Below are positions 16,058-24,426 of a stretch of 64,000 nt of DNA, piece after piece (the first letter of the stretch is position 1; every line of letters begins with the position of its first letter). The position numbers were made by a program, and so were the translations under genes. The stretch comes from DASYXT01 sp035934555 (GTDB lineage Bacteria; Verrucomicrobiota; Verrucomicrobiia; Limisphaerales; UBA8199): contig DASYXT010000003.1 in NCBI GenBank assembly GCA_035934555.1, positions 1-64,000 of the forward strand, in the 5' to 3' direction. Under the pieces are notes generated by a model. It made no database searches. It saw only the letters and a program-made list of their open reading frames with translations, and was not told the DNA's origin.

Positions 16058-16410
16058 GTCGGCAGCGGCCGCACATCCAGCCCGACTAAAACGCGCTCCT
16101 CGTTAGACAAATCGCCAATAATCTTGCGAACCGGTTCCGGCAGCTTGCGCACGAGAGTGGGAATCGCCAGGATTTGGTCACCACGCGCCAGTTTTGGATC
16201 TTTGAGCAGGTCGATAATCTCGATGTGATACTTGCCGGCGAGGTGCTCCTCACACAGCCTTTTCAGATTGGCAAATGCCGTCACGGAACGTGCCGTTTGC
16301 CCGGCCACGTACAGGCGCAATTGCCAGAATTCACCGTTTCGTGCAGCGCGCGAGGATTTGCCAGAGGTCTTGGGTTTTCGGGTCGCCGACTTGGCTTTGC
16401 GGGTCGCCAT
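16054..16410 (-). CDS. kaiB: KaiB-family protein, first copy
   Basis: 118 residues. A basic, Lys/Ser-rich N-terminal tail of about 25 residues precedes the KaiB fold: LRLYVAGQTARSVTAFANL, IEIIDLLKDP, IPTLVRKLPEPVRKIIGDL. The tail is absent from S. elongatus KaiB. It begins 5 bases after kaiC, so translation is probably coupled. Two KaiB copies may bind KaiC in different states, which is inference. Confidence 0.93.
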   Translation of the reverse strand: MATRKAKSATRKPKTSGKSSRAARNGEFWQLRLYVAGQTARSVTAFANLKRLCEEHLAGKYHIEIIDLLKDPKLARGDQILAIPTLVRKLPEPVRKIIGDLSNEERVLVGLDVRPLPT

Positions 16411-16415
16411 ATTGG

Positions 16416-18194
16416 TTACCTTGAGTTGCTTCTGAGTGTTTTCTCCTGAGAACGCTTTTGGTTCCGACGAGGGGCAGGTTGCCCGAGCTGGGGCCGGACG
16501 AGGTCGGCGGTCCGCCGCCGGCCAATGGCTTCGCGCTGTTGCGCCACGCCCTGGATGCGTTCCTGTTCCTGCCGGATTTTGAGGCTCAGCTCCTCCAGCT
16601 CCCCTTCAGTGTCCGCATGAAGCACCGCGGCCTGGGCCTCAGTAGTGCGGCGTTTCCGGACCAGCGCGCGGCGCAACAGGGCCAGTTGCTGGGCGCGTCG
16701 TTCGACTTCGACTGCCTGTTGCGCCTCCTGCGCCAGGCGCGCCGTGCCGGTCAGAACCTCGCCGCCCCCGACATAGACATCAATTAATTCCAGCCCGCGG
16801 TGCGACAGCAAAAACTCACGGATTTGGTTGGAATGCGCCATGCCGCGCGATTTGAGCACGTGCAAAGCGCGGTTGCGCTCACCGCCGTATTCCAGATTTC
16901 GCAGCGCAATCCAGGTGTCGATCAACGAAGAAATCCCTACTTCCGACTGGTCTATGGGCAGCGCGGCCTCCGTTAGGCTCGTAAACAACGCGGTAATCCT
17001 CTCGCTCTTCAGGAAATCGATCAGCCGTGTCAGCATCGAGCGGACCTGGGATTCGTCACCGGTCGCGACCAGGTTGGTGATGGGGTCCACCACCAGGTTC
17101 CTGGGAGCAAACTCGCGGATTTCATCGTGTATGCCAAGCAAATGCATCTCCAATCCGCAGACATGGGGCCGCGCTGCGTGAATCTTCAGCAGGCCCTGGC
17201 GTTCGTACGGAGCGAGATGGATTCCAATCGAGGCCATGTTGCGCTTGATTTGGTCCGGCGACTCCTCAAACGCCAGGAACAGGACGCGCTCACCCCGTTG
17301 GCAAGCCGATTTAGTAAAGGCCGCCGCCAGGCTGCTCTTGCCGGTCCCGGCGGTGCCCGATACCAGCACGGTGCTGCCCCGATAGAAACCCTTGCCGCCC
17401 AGCATGCCATCCAGACCAGGCACACCCGTCGAAACCCGCTCGCGCGAAGCCGGATGGTTCAGCGTCAGCCCGGTAATGGGCAGCACCGAAATACCAGTTC
17501 GACTGATCAGGAATGGGTACTCGTTGGTTTCATGAAAGGCGCCGCGGTACTTGACGATACGGAGGCGCCGTGTCGAAACCTGGTTGGTAATCCGGTGGTC
17601 CAACTGGATCACACAATCTGCCACATACTCCTCCAGGCCATACCGCGTCAGGGTGTTTTCGCCACGCTCACCGGTGATAATCGCGGTCACGCGGCGGTCC
17701 TTGAGCCAGCGGAAGAGCCGGCGCAACTCAGCGCGTAACACAGCTTCATTGGACAACCCGCCAAAGAGGGCCTCGACGGTGTCCAGCACCACTCGCTTGG
17801 CGCCAGTCGAGTCTATCGCGTATCCCAGCCGCACGAAGAGCCCCTCCAGGTCGTATTCCCCTGTTTCCTGGATTTCCTGCCGTTCCACCCGCACATAGTC
17901 AACCAGCAGCTTCTTGGCGCGGACCATTTGGGGCAGATCGAATCCCAGGGAGGCTACATTTTGCGCCAGCTCGGTTTCCGTTTCCTCGAAGGCCATGAAC
18001 ACACCGGGCTCGTGAAACTGCGCGGCGCCCCGCACCAGGAACTCCATGGCCAAGAGGGTCTTGCCACACCCGGCGCTGCCGCACACAAGTGTCGGACGGC
18101 CTTTTGGCAGACCGCCTCCCGTAATAACATCAAGTCCCTCGATTCCAGTCGGAATTTTTGGCAGAATCAGTCGATTTTTCGCACTCTGGTCCAT
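16416..18194 (-). CDS. kaiC: KaiC-family double RecA-like ATPase
   Basis: 592 residues with two KaiC domains. CI has Walker A GSAGCGKT (39-46) and catalytic glutamates E70-E71. CII has Walker A GTAGTGKS (280-287) and E310-E311. At the position of the S431/T432 autophosphorylation pair of S. elongatus there is S422-S423 in GISSLIDTWIAL. The C-terminus (about 480-592) is a long charged coiled-coil tail rather than the short KaiA-binding tail. Start ATG 18194 follows GAGAGGAA. It heads the operon kaiC-kaiB-kaiB-kinase-regulator; kaiA is absent from the window. It could run a timer or a light/stress signalling output rather than a full circadian oscillator. Confidence 0.95.
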   Translation of the reverse strand: MDQSAKNRLILPKIPTGIEGLDVITGGGLPKGRPTLVCGSAGCGKTLLAMEFLVRGAAQFHEPGVFMAFEETETELAQNVASLGFDLPQMVRAKKLLVDYVRVERQEIQETGEYDLEGLFVRLGYAIDSTGAKRVVLDTVEALFGGLSNEAVLRAELRRLFRWLKDRRVTAIITGERGENTLTRYGLEEYVADCVIQLDHRITNQVSTRRLRIVKYRGAFHETNEYPFLISRTGISVLPITGLTLNHPASRERVSTGVPGLDGMLGGKGFYRGSTVLVSGTAGTGKSSLAAAFTKSACQRGERVLFLAFEESPDQIKRNMASIGIHLAPYERQGLLKIHAARPHVCGLEMHLLGIHDEIREFAPRNLVVDPITNLVATGDESQVRSMLTRLIDFLKSERITALFTSLTEAALPIDQSEVGISSLIDTWIALRNLEYGGERNRALHVLKSRGMAHSNQIREFLLSHRGLELIDVYVGGGEVLTGTARLAQEAQQAVEVERRAQQLALLRRALVRKRRTTEAQAAVLHADTEGELEELSLKIRQEQERIQGVAQQREAIGRRRTADLVRPQLGQPAPRRNQKRSQEKTLRSNSR

Positions 18195-18405
18195 TTCCTC
18201 TCAGACGTCGGTAAAACAGATCTCGACACGTGGGTTCCGCCTAACCAAGCCCTTGAGAGTGTCGAATCCAGTAAAGCATCCCCCTCGGCCGGGAGGTTTT
18301 CAAGAGGAAAAAAAGAGCAGAACAAACAGAACAACGCGAGCACTTTCTCCGCACCGAATGTTTCGACAATAATTTGCAGCTTTACGCCCGGTTCTATCTT
18401 TGATT
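18195..18405. promoter_or_regulatory. Upstream region of the kai operon
   Basis: A 210-bp region upstream of kaiC on the minus strand. It is less GC-rich than its surroundings and has a purine tract near 18306-18330. I could not identify a well-spaced -35/-10 pair. The far end meets the VapC relic. Confidence 0.35.
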
Positions 18406-18651
18406 GCACGCGGGGATTTGGTCCTCGATTTCAGCCTTGCGGATCAGATGCCCCACGTGCTGGCGTTGGTTACGAAATACGCCGATCAGCCGATGGACTT
18501 GGCCGACGCCTGCATTGTCCGCATGACCGAACTTCACGACCGCTGCAAAGTCTGGACGGTGGACAAAGCCGACTTTCTGACCTACCGCAGGCACGGACAG
18601 CAGAATGTCCCCTGCGAGCTTCCGCCCGGTCGTAGCGCGGGTACGGGTTAG
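18406..18651 (+). pseudogene. Truncated PIN-domain (VapC) remnant
   Basis: The translated stretch (ARGDLVLDF..., then PMDLADACIVRMTE and VWTVDKADFLTYRRHG) matches the C-terminal half of PIN toxins, including the DLADA and TxDxxDF motifs. The N-terminal half with the first catalytic Asp is missing: the frame opens abruptly at about 18400 with no ribosome binding site. No antitoxin gene is adjacent. It is best read as a decayed toxin gene whose 5' end was replaced by the kai upstream region. Confidence 0.65.
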
Positions 18652-18691
18652 TAACCCTCAACCTTCGGGAATCCATTTTTGATTCGCCGAG

Positions 18692-18733
18692 CGGAGATCA
18701 GAGATCAGAGATCAGAAGTCAGCGGTCACAGGT
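18692..18733 (+). repeat. Short heptamer array, 6 units
   Basis: Units CGGAGAT, CAGAGAT, CAGAGAT, CAGAAGT, CAGCGGT, CACAGGT. Same consensus as the arrays at 9987 and 10501, here without a partner array or gene. It lies between the VapC relic and the start of the membrane protein at 18781. Confidence 0.85.
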
Positions 18734-18780
18734 CTGTACGGCATGAAAATCGCTTCCTTTAGCCTTTAGATTCAAGTCAC

Positions 18781-19419
18781 ATGACCGGAAAAACACAGAC
18801 CAGACCGCTGCCATTTCGTGTGAAGGTGCTCCTGGCGAGCGCTGCCAACCTGCTCGTGCTCAGCTATATCCATTATCTCACCGGATACCAGTTCCTGTTC
18901 TTTGTCTTCTATTTCATCCCGGTCTCCCTTTGTGGCTGGTATCTGGGCAGACGCTCGGTTCTGGGCATGGCGATCATGACAGGTGTGGCCTGGTGCTGCG
19001 TCGATGTTCTGATCGACCACCATTATCCGCACGAAGTGTTCCGGTATGCGAACAGTTTCATTTGTTTTCTGGCGTTTGCGACGATCGGTTTGCTGCTTCA
19101 GGGGCTCAAACAGAGCCTCAATCAACAATCCCGCGCCCGGCAGGAACTGCAACAGACCCTCGACGAACTGAATCGCTCGACGGGAGAGATTCAAAAACTG
19201 CAAAATCAATTACAGGTGGTTTGCGCGTGGACCAAGCGGGTTCACGTGGAAGGCAAATGGATCACACTCGACGAATTCCTGACCGATAAGCTGCACGCGC
19301 AGGTTTCCTACGGCGTCTCGCCCGAGGCAATGCAGGAAGTGCTGCAATCTCCGGCAACGGAGGCGCAGGCGCAGGACTGGACACCGGGTCAGATAGCGCA
19401 GTCGGTCGCCGCTCGGTAG
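18781..19419 (+). CDS. Membrane protein with coiled coil and histidine-kinase-associated C-terminal motif
   Basis: 212 residues. Three or four hydrophobic helices (about 15-110) are followed by a coiled coil (about 112-150, rich in Gln/Leu) and a C-terminal segment: VVCAWTKRV, then GKWITLDEFL and VSYGVSPEAM. This segment resembles the end motif found after PAS or receiver domains in many sensors (CxWCKKIR...W...SHGICP), with the usual cysteines partly replaced. No catalytic kinase domain is present. It may be a membrane sensor that signals through a partner. The function is unknown. Confidence 0.7.
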   Translation: MTGKTQTRPLPFRVKVLLASAANLLVLSYIHYLTGYQFLFFVFYFIPVSLCGWYLGRRSVLGMAIMTGVAWCCVDVLIDHHYPHEVFRYANSFICFLAFATIGLLLQGLKQSLNQQSRARQELQQTLDELNRSTGEIQKLQNQLQVVCAWTKRVHVEGKWITLDEFLTDKLHAQVSYGVSPEAMQEVLQSPATEAQAQDWTPGQIAQSVAAR

Positions 19420-19601
19420 TCGTTGGAACAACACTCATCGCGCGCCGGCCCGCATCAGGCCTCGTTCGGCCATGTCTCACAGGTGTGTTCTAATTGATTG
19501 TGCGAACTTTGCTTCGAGTTTGAGCCTTCTCTCCAATCATTGATTCTCGATACTTTCGGAGCTTTTCAAATTCCCAACGCTGTTTCATTATCCGGCGCAT
19601 T

Positions 19602-20393
19602 ATGAACGCTTCAACCTCTTCCAAATTTCTGAGCCGGCGAACGTTTCTCAAGACCTCCGCGGGCGTGCTCTCGGTTGCCGGTCTTGCGCCAGCGGCGGCG
19701 GTGGCCGCACAGGCCGAATCGAGCCCTTGGCCTCCGCAGGGTGGTTCGTTACTGCGAAACGGGGACGTCATTCTTTTGCAAGGCGATTCGATCACCGATT
19801 TCGGGCGCAAGCGAGAGAGCTCGGCGCCCAATGATCAGCCGGCGTTGGGGAATGGCTATGCCTGGCTGGCGGCGGCCCAACTGCTGGTGGAACACCCTGA
19901 CGCCGGATACAAGGTTTTTAATCGCGGCGTCAGCGGCAACAAGGTCTATCAGTTAGCAGAGCGATGGCAGGCCGATTGCCTGGACCTCAAACCCAACGTC
20001 CTTAGCATTCTCATCGGCGTGAACGACATCTGGCACACCCTCAACGGCAATTACAACGGGACGGTGCAAAAGTACGAGAGTGATTATCGCGCTTTGCTGC
20101 AACGCACGCGGCAGGCGCTGCCGCACGTAAAATTGATCATTTGCGAACCCTTCGTCCTGCGGACCGGCGCCGTCACCGATAAATGGTTTCCTGAATTTGA
20201 CAGTTATCGCGCCGTGGCCCGCCAGGTGGCGAAGGACTTCCGGGCGACCTTTATTCCCTACCAAACCATGTTCAACGAAGCGCTGAAGTACGCGCCGCCG
20301 AATCGCTGGTTGGCCGATGGCGTGCATCCAACCTCGGATGGTGCTTCATTGATGGCCTACCAATGGCTGCGAACGGTTGCCGGCAAAGGCTAA
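19602..20393 (+). CDS. Tat-exported SGNH/GDSL hydrolase
   Basis: 263 residues. A twin-arginine signal (LSRRTFLKTSA) is followed by the four SGNH blocks: GDSITD with nucleophile S63, the Gly of FNRGVSGN (109), GVNDIW with N141, and DGVHPT with D239 and H242. Family members are esterases, including carbohydrate deacetylases. It is followed by another Tat-exported protein of the Gfo/Idh/MocA family, which suits polysaccharide or sugar processing in the periplasm. The substrate cannot be told from sequence. Confidence 0.88.
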   Translation: MNASTSSKFLSRRTFLKTSAGVLSVAGLAPAAAVAAQAESSPWPPQGGSLLRNGDVILLQGDSITDFGRKRESSAPNDQPALGNGYAWLAAAQLLVEHPDAGYKVFNRGVSGNKVYQLAERWQADCLDLKPNVLSILIGVNDIWHTLNGNYNGTVQKYESDYRALLQRTRQALPHVKLIICEPFVLRTGAVTDKWFPEFDSYRAVARQVAKDFRATFIPYQTMFNEALKYAPPNRWLADGVHPTSDGASLMAYQWLRTVAGKG

Positions 20394-20563
20394 GGTCTTG
20401 ACCTACTATACTTTTGGCCCTCCCCCCCGGAAAATGATCCGCAGCAGTGCCAACGTTTGTTCAAAGTCGCAGTATGAGCCCGTCACGCGTTCGTCACCGT
20501 CCCGGGCCTGCCACGTCCCTCTCGAGCCGCGGAGCGGCTAAGCCAGTTACCTACCTTTTTAAC

Positions 20564-20595
20564 GGAGCGCGGACTGAAGCTAAAGTCCGCGCTCC
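20564..20595. repeat. Perfect 12-bp palindrome (REP-like)
   Basis: GGAGCGCGGACT (20564-20575), an 8-base loop, then AGTCCGCGCTCC (20584-20595). It is the same sequence family as the ends of the elements at 30810 and 42059. It lies just upstream of, or within the extreme 5' end of, the oxidoreductase gene. Confidence 0.85.
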
Positions 20596-20608
20596 AGTTC
20601 CCACGGCT

Positions 20609-21904
20609 TTGAGCCGCCGCGCGTTCCTGCGCCGCACAGGCCTCGCGCTGGGGGCGGCGGCGGCTTTGCCTGAATTTGTTCCCGCCAGTGCCTTGGGACG
20701 GGGCGGAGCCATTGCGCCGAGCGACCGGATCACGATGGGCTTTATCGGGGTGGGCACACAGGGTAGCGGCCACTTGTTCGGCGGCGCCTGGACTTACGTC
20801 GTCGGCGGGTATGCCGGCCGTCGCGAGGTGCAGGTGCTGGCGGTTTGTGACGTATGGAAGGACCGCCGTGACCGCGCCTGCCAGCGGGTCAACGCCCATT
20901 ACGCCGATGTTTTTGGCGAAGGAAATTTTTCTCCCTGCAAAGCCTACGACGATTTTCGCCAAGTCCTGGACAGGCCGGACATCGACGCGGTGCTAATCGC
21001 GACGCCGGCGCACTGGCACGCCACCATGGCGGGGATGGCGGCCGCCGCCGGCAAAGACATGTACTGCGAGAAGCCCAGCGCCGTGACTGTTCGGGAGGGC
21101 CAGGAGATGCTGGCCGCTGTCCGTCGCTACGGCCGGGTTTATCAAGCCGGCACACAGCAACGCAGCGAGTATGACGGCAAATTCCGCCGTGCGTGCGAAT
21201 TCGTTCGGAGTGGCCGCATCGGCAAGTTGCAATCCATTTACGCCTACCGCGATGGCGGCGCGATTTTTTGGCCGCGCCGCTTCCAGCCGGGCAAACCCGT
21301 CCCGCCAGGTTTTGACTGGGACTTGTACTTAGGACCGGCGCCGTGGTTCCCCTACGACGGCATCACCGGTCCGCATCGGTTCGATATTGGCGAACTCAAC
21401 TGGGGACAGCACCACTACGATATTGTCCAATGGGCAGCGGACGCGGACCACACCGGCCCGGTCGAGTTATGGGTTGAGGAGGGCCGCTCCTGCTACAAAT
21501 ACGCCAGCGGGGTGGTAGTTTATGGCAAGCCGTACCCCGGCGAACCGGTGGGCGCAGACGGCGGGGCCTGTTTCGTCGGGACGCACGGCCGAATCGCCGT
21601 GGACCGGGATGCGCTGGTGTCGGACCCGCCCGACATTGTCCGCGAGCCGCTGCGGCCCGAGGAGGTCCATCTTTACTACTCGACGAGTCACTCGGGAAAT
21701 TTCCTGGAATGCGTTCGGACCCGGAACAAGACGATCTGCGACGCGGATATCGCTCAACGGGCCGCCAGCGCGCTGCTGTTGGGTGGCATCGTGAAACAAC
21801 TGCAGCGCCCGCTGAAGTGGGACCCGCAAACCGAACGCTTCACCAACGATGATGAGGCCGAGCGTTTGCTCTCAATCGCCAAACGTCCGCCGTGGTCGGT
21901 TTGA
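20609..21904 (+). CDS. Tat-exported Gfo/Idh/MocA-family oxidoreductase
   Basis: 431 residues if started at the TTG at 20609, which gives a clean twin-arginine signal (SRRAFLRRTGLALG). Earlier starts (ATG 20474, GTG 20447) would place a REP palindrome inside the coding region and add a low-complexity leader, so I prefer the later start. The Rossmann part has GFIGVGTQGSGHL and the family motif YCEKPSAVTV with its catalytic Lys. C-terminal residues include WGQHHYDIVQWA. The family oxidises or reduces sugars with NAD(P). It lies downstream of the SGNH hydrolase on the same strand. Confidence 0.85.
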   Translation: MSRRAFLRRTGLALGAAAALPEFVPASALGRGGAIAPSDRITMGFIGVGTQGSGHLFGGAWTYVVGGYAGRREVQVLAVCDVWKDRRDRACQRVNAHYADVFGEGNFSPCKAYDDFRQVLDRPDIDAVLIATPAHWHATMAGMAAAAGKDMYCEKPSAVTVREGQEMLAAVRRYGRVYQAGTQQRSEYDGKFRRACEFVRSGRIGKLQSIYAYRDGGAIFWPRRFQPGKPVPPGFDWDLYLGPAPWFPYDGITGPHRFDIGELNWGQHHYDIVQWAADADHTGPVELWVEEGRSCYKYASGVVVYGKPYPGEPVGADGGACFVGTHGRIAVDRDALVSDPPDIVREPLRPEEVHLYYSTSHSGNFLECVRTRNKTICDADIAQRAASALLLGGIVKQLQRPLKWDPQTERFTNDDEAERLLSIAKRPPWSV

Positions 21905-21957
21905 ACATGCTCTCCTTTGCCCACCACTCCCCAGCGCGTTCCATCTGCGAGTTGCCG

Positions 21958-24408
21958 ATGAAAATCTGGCTTGGTTTGTTCTGTGCTTTTTGTTTCGTCA
22001 TTTCCAGCTCTCCTGCCTATGCGGCATCTGCCAATGAGGAAGCCCGCTTAATCCGGGTTTTGCAGTCCGATGCCGGCCCCGCAGATAAAGACGCCGCTTG
22101 CTCACGACTCAAGCGAATCGGCACCCAGCGCTGCGTTCCTGCGCTGGCGGCACTCCTCACAGACCCGCAACTGTCCCATTCGGCCCGTTACGCGCTTGAG
22201 TCGATGGACCTGGACCAGGCCAGCACCGCGCTGCTCCAAGCGTTGTTCACGACCAAAGGACTCGAGCGGATCGGCATTATCGATTCCCTGGGAGCCAAGC
22301 GTGAGCCGCGCGCATTGCGTCCATTGGCGACGCTCCTGGATGACGAGGATCCGGCCGAGGCCGCCGCTGCCGCCCGCGCGCTGGGTCAAATTGGCGGCGA
22401 GGCCGCAGCCAAAATCCTTTTGCCGCACGCCGCTCCCGGCTCCGGGCCCTTGCACCGCGCTACCATCGACGGACTGCTGCGCTGCGCCAACGGCTTGCTG
22501 GCCACTCGCAATAATTCCCAGGCGCGGGAATTGTTCCAAACTATTTACGACGAGGAGGGCGCTGATAGCACGCGGCTGGCGGCGTATCGGGGCCTGATGC
22601 TCGTTTCTGGCGCGCACGGGCTGGATCTCATGCTCGACGCGCTGGCGGGACCACCCGCCCCGGCGCAATTGGCCGCTCTCCAATTGGTGCCTAATTTCTC
22701 AGTTGGCGGTACCACCGCCGCATTGTGTGAGCTCCTTCCCAGGCTCGCACCACCGCTGCAATTGGCTTTGGTCAACGGTCTGGTTCAACGCGGAGACGCC
22801 TCGGCTGCTCCGGCTCTTGCCCGGTTTGCCTCCACGGCCGCGCCCTCGGTGCGCCCGGCGGTGCTGCTGGGGTTGGGCACGCTGGGGAACGCCGCGACCG
22901 CGCCGGAATTGTGCGAGTTCGCCACTTCAGTGGTTCCGGAGGAGCAGCGCGCCGCGCGCCGCGCGCTGCTGCTGCTGCACCGCGGCCACGTGACCCAAGC
23001 GCTGCTCGATTACTTGCCCGTGGTTCTGCCGGCCGTCCAAACCGAGATCGTCACCGCGCTGGCCGAACGCAGCGACCGTCGGGCGGTGCCCCGGTTAATC
23101 ACGCTGGCGAGCGACAAGGCTCCGAATGTAAGGGCAGCGGCCTTTCGCGGCTTGGGCCTCCTGGCGGACCAACCGCAATTGGAAACGCTCGTGGCGTTTG
23201 TCGTCCATGCCTCCGATTCCACTAATCGGCAATGGGCGGCCGATGCCCTCGAAGTGGCCTATCAACATCTGGTCGCTCGCGGCGAGCAGGTCGATGCTCG
23301 CCCGTTAAGCGCTGGCCTCGCGGCACGCTCGACCGACGCTCGGCTGGCGCTTTTGCCCATCTGTAGCGAACTGGTCTCGCCCGTCTTGCGCGTTGCGCTG
23401 CGGCGCGCGCTGGAAGACTCAAACCCAAGGATCGTGGACGCGGCGTTCCGCGCGATGTGCAATTCGATTGATACGGGATTATTGGATGACCTGGTGTATG
23501 CCGCTCATGTGACCACCAATCAGACCGCGCACGGGTTGGCGATCGCGGGCGCGGTGCGCATGACCGGCGAGACAGAACCCGAGCGACTCAATGACCAACG
23601 CCGGGTGGCAGTATTGAGCGACCTGCTGCAAACGGCCAAGACCCCGGAGGAAAAGCGCCGCATCCTGTCCGGGTTGGCCGAAGTGCCCGGGGTGGATGCG
23701 CTACGCGCCGCCGCACCCGCGCTGGACGACGGGCAAGTCCAACCCGAAGCTGCCGAAGCGGTGTTGCGGATTGCCGCCACTCTTCCCGGCGCGCAGGCCC
23801 AGGAAGGCCTGATGGCGTTGAATAAGGCTCTGGCTGGCGCCCACCAGGGACCTTTGCAACAGGAACTGCGGAAGGCCATCAATCAGATCGAAGCCACTGC
23901 TGATTACATCACCGAATGGCAAGTCGCCGGCCCCTACCGGCAGCCTGGCCAGAATTATCACGCGCTCTTTGACGTGGTCTTCCCTCCCGAACTCACCGAT
24001 GCCAAGGGTGTCGAATGGAAGTACCTGCGCCCGGGCACCGACCCCAAGCGGCCCTGGGTCATGGACCTGCAAAAGGCGCTGGGCGAGCAGCAACAATGCG
24101 TCGCCTATGCGCGGACCTGGGTGCAGGCCGACAAAGATACCACGGCTCAGTTGGAGCTGGGCAGCGATGATGGCGTGCGCGCCTGGCTCAACGACAAACA
24201 GGTCTTTGCGCTCAACGCCACTCGGGCGTTAACTCCCGGCTCCGACAAAGTGCCGGTCTCCCTGCATTCCGGCTGGAATAGCCTGCTGCTGAAAATCACG
24301 CAGAATAATCAGGGGTGGGAATTTTGCGCGCGGTTCCGGACAATTGATGGCTCGCATCTGGAGGGGGTGAAATGCGACACCTCGCGCACCGAAGCCGCGG
24401 CGAATTAG
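21958..24408 (+). CDS. Secreted HEAT-repeat protein with C-terminal jelly-roll-like domain
   Basis: 816 residues from the ATG at 21958, which opens a typical signal peptide (KIWLGLFCAFCFVISSSPAYA). A longer frame from 21892 overlaps the previous stop. Residues about 25-640 are armadillo/HEAT-type helical repeats (for example RALRPLATLLDDEDPAEAAA and RRAVPRLITLASDKAPNVRA). From about 660 there is a domain beginning ITEWQVAGPYR, with a later ELGSDDGVRAWLND, resembling PA14/carbohydrate-binding jelly rolls common in Planctomycetes and Verrucomicrobia. Probably a periplasmic scaffold. It may be co-transcribed with the oxidoreductase 53 bases upstream. Confidence 0.82.
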   Translation: MKIWLGLFCAFCFVISSSPAYAASANEEARLIRVLQSDAGPADKDAACSRLKRIGTQRCVPALAALLTDPQLSHSARYALESMDLDQASTALLQALFTTKGLERIGIIDSLGAKREPRALRPLATLLDDEDPAEAAAAARALGQIGGEAAAKILLPHAAPGSGPLHRATIDGLLRCANGLLATRNNSQARELFQTIYDEEGADSTRLAAYRGLMLVSGAHGLDLMLDALAGPPAPAQLAALQLVPNFSVGGTTAALCELLPRLAPPLQLALVNGLVQRGDASAAPALARFASTAAPSVRPAVLLGLGTLGNAATAPELCEFATSVVPEEQRAARRALLLLHRGHVTQALLDYLPVVLPAVQTEIVTALAERSDRRAVPRLITLASDKAPNVRAAAFRGLGLLADQPQLETLVAFVVHASDSTNRQWAADALEVAYQHLVARGEQVDARPLSAGLAARSTDARLALLPICSELVSPVLRVALRRALEDSNPRIVDAAFRAMCNSIDTGLLDDLVYAAHVTTNQTAHGLAIAGAVRMTGETEPERLNDQRRVAVLSDLLQTAKTPEEKRRILSGLAEVPGVDALRAAAPALDDGQVQPEAAEAVLRIAATLPGAQAQEGLMALNKALAGAHQGPLQQELRKAINQIEATADYITEWQVAGPYRQPGQNYHALFDVVFPPELTDAKGVEWKYLRPGTDPKRPWVMDLQKALGEQQQCVAYARTWVQADKDTTAQLELGSDDGVRAWLNDKQVFALNATRALTPGSDKVPVSLHSGWNSLLLKITQNNQGWEFCARFRTIDGSHLEGVKCDTSRTEAAAN

Positions 24409-24426
24409 CGCCGCCGCCGGGGCAGT

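Noticed and set aside
13916..18194. kaiA
   Set aside because: No gene between or beside the kai genes resembles KaiA; the remaining neighbours are an aldo/keto reductase and a toxin relic.
18167..18409. 80-aa minus-strand frame upstream of kaiC
   Set aside because: It overlaps the kaiC start, has no family and lacks a ribosome binding site.
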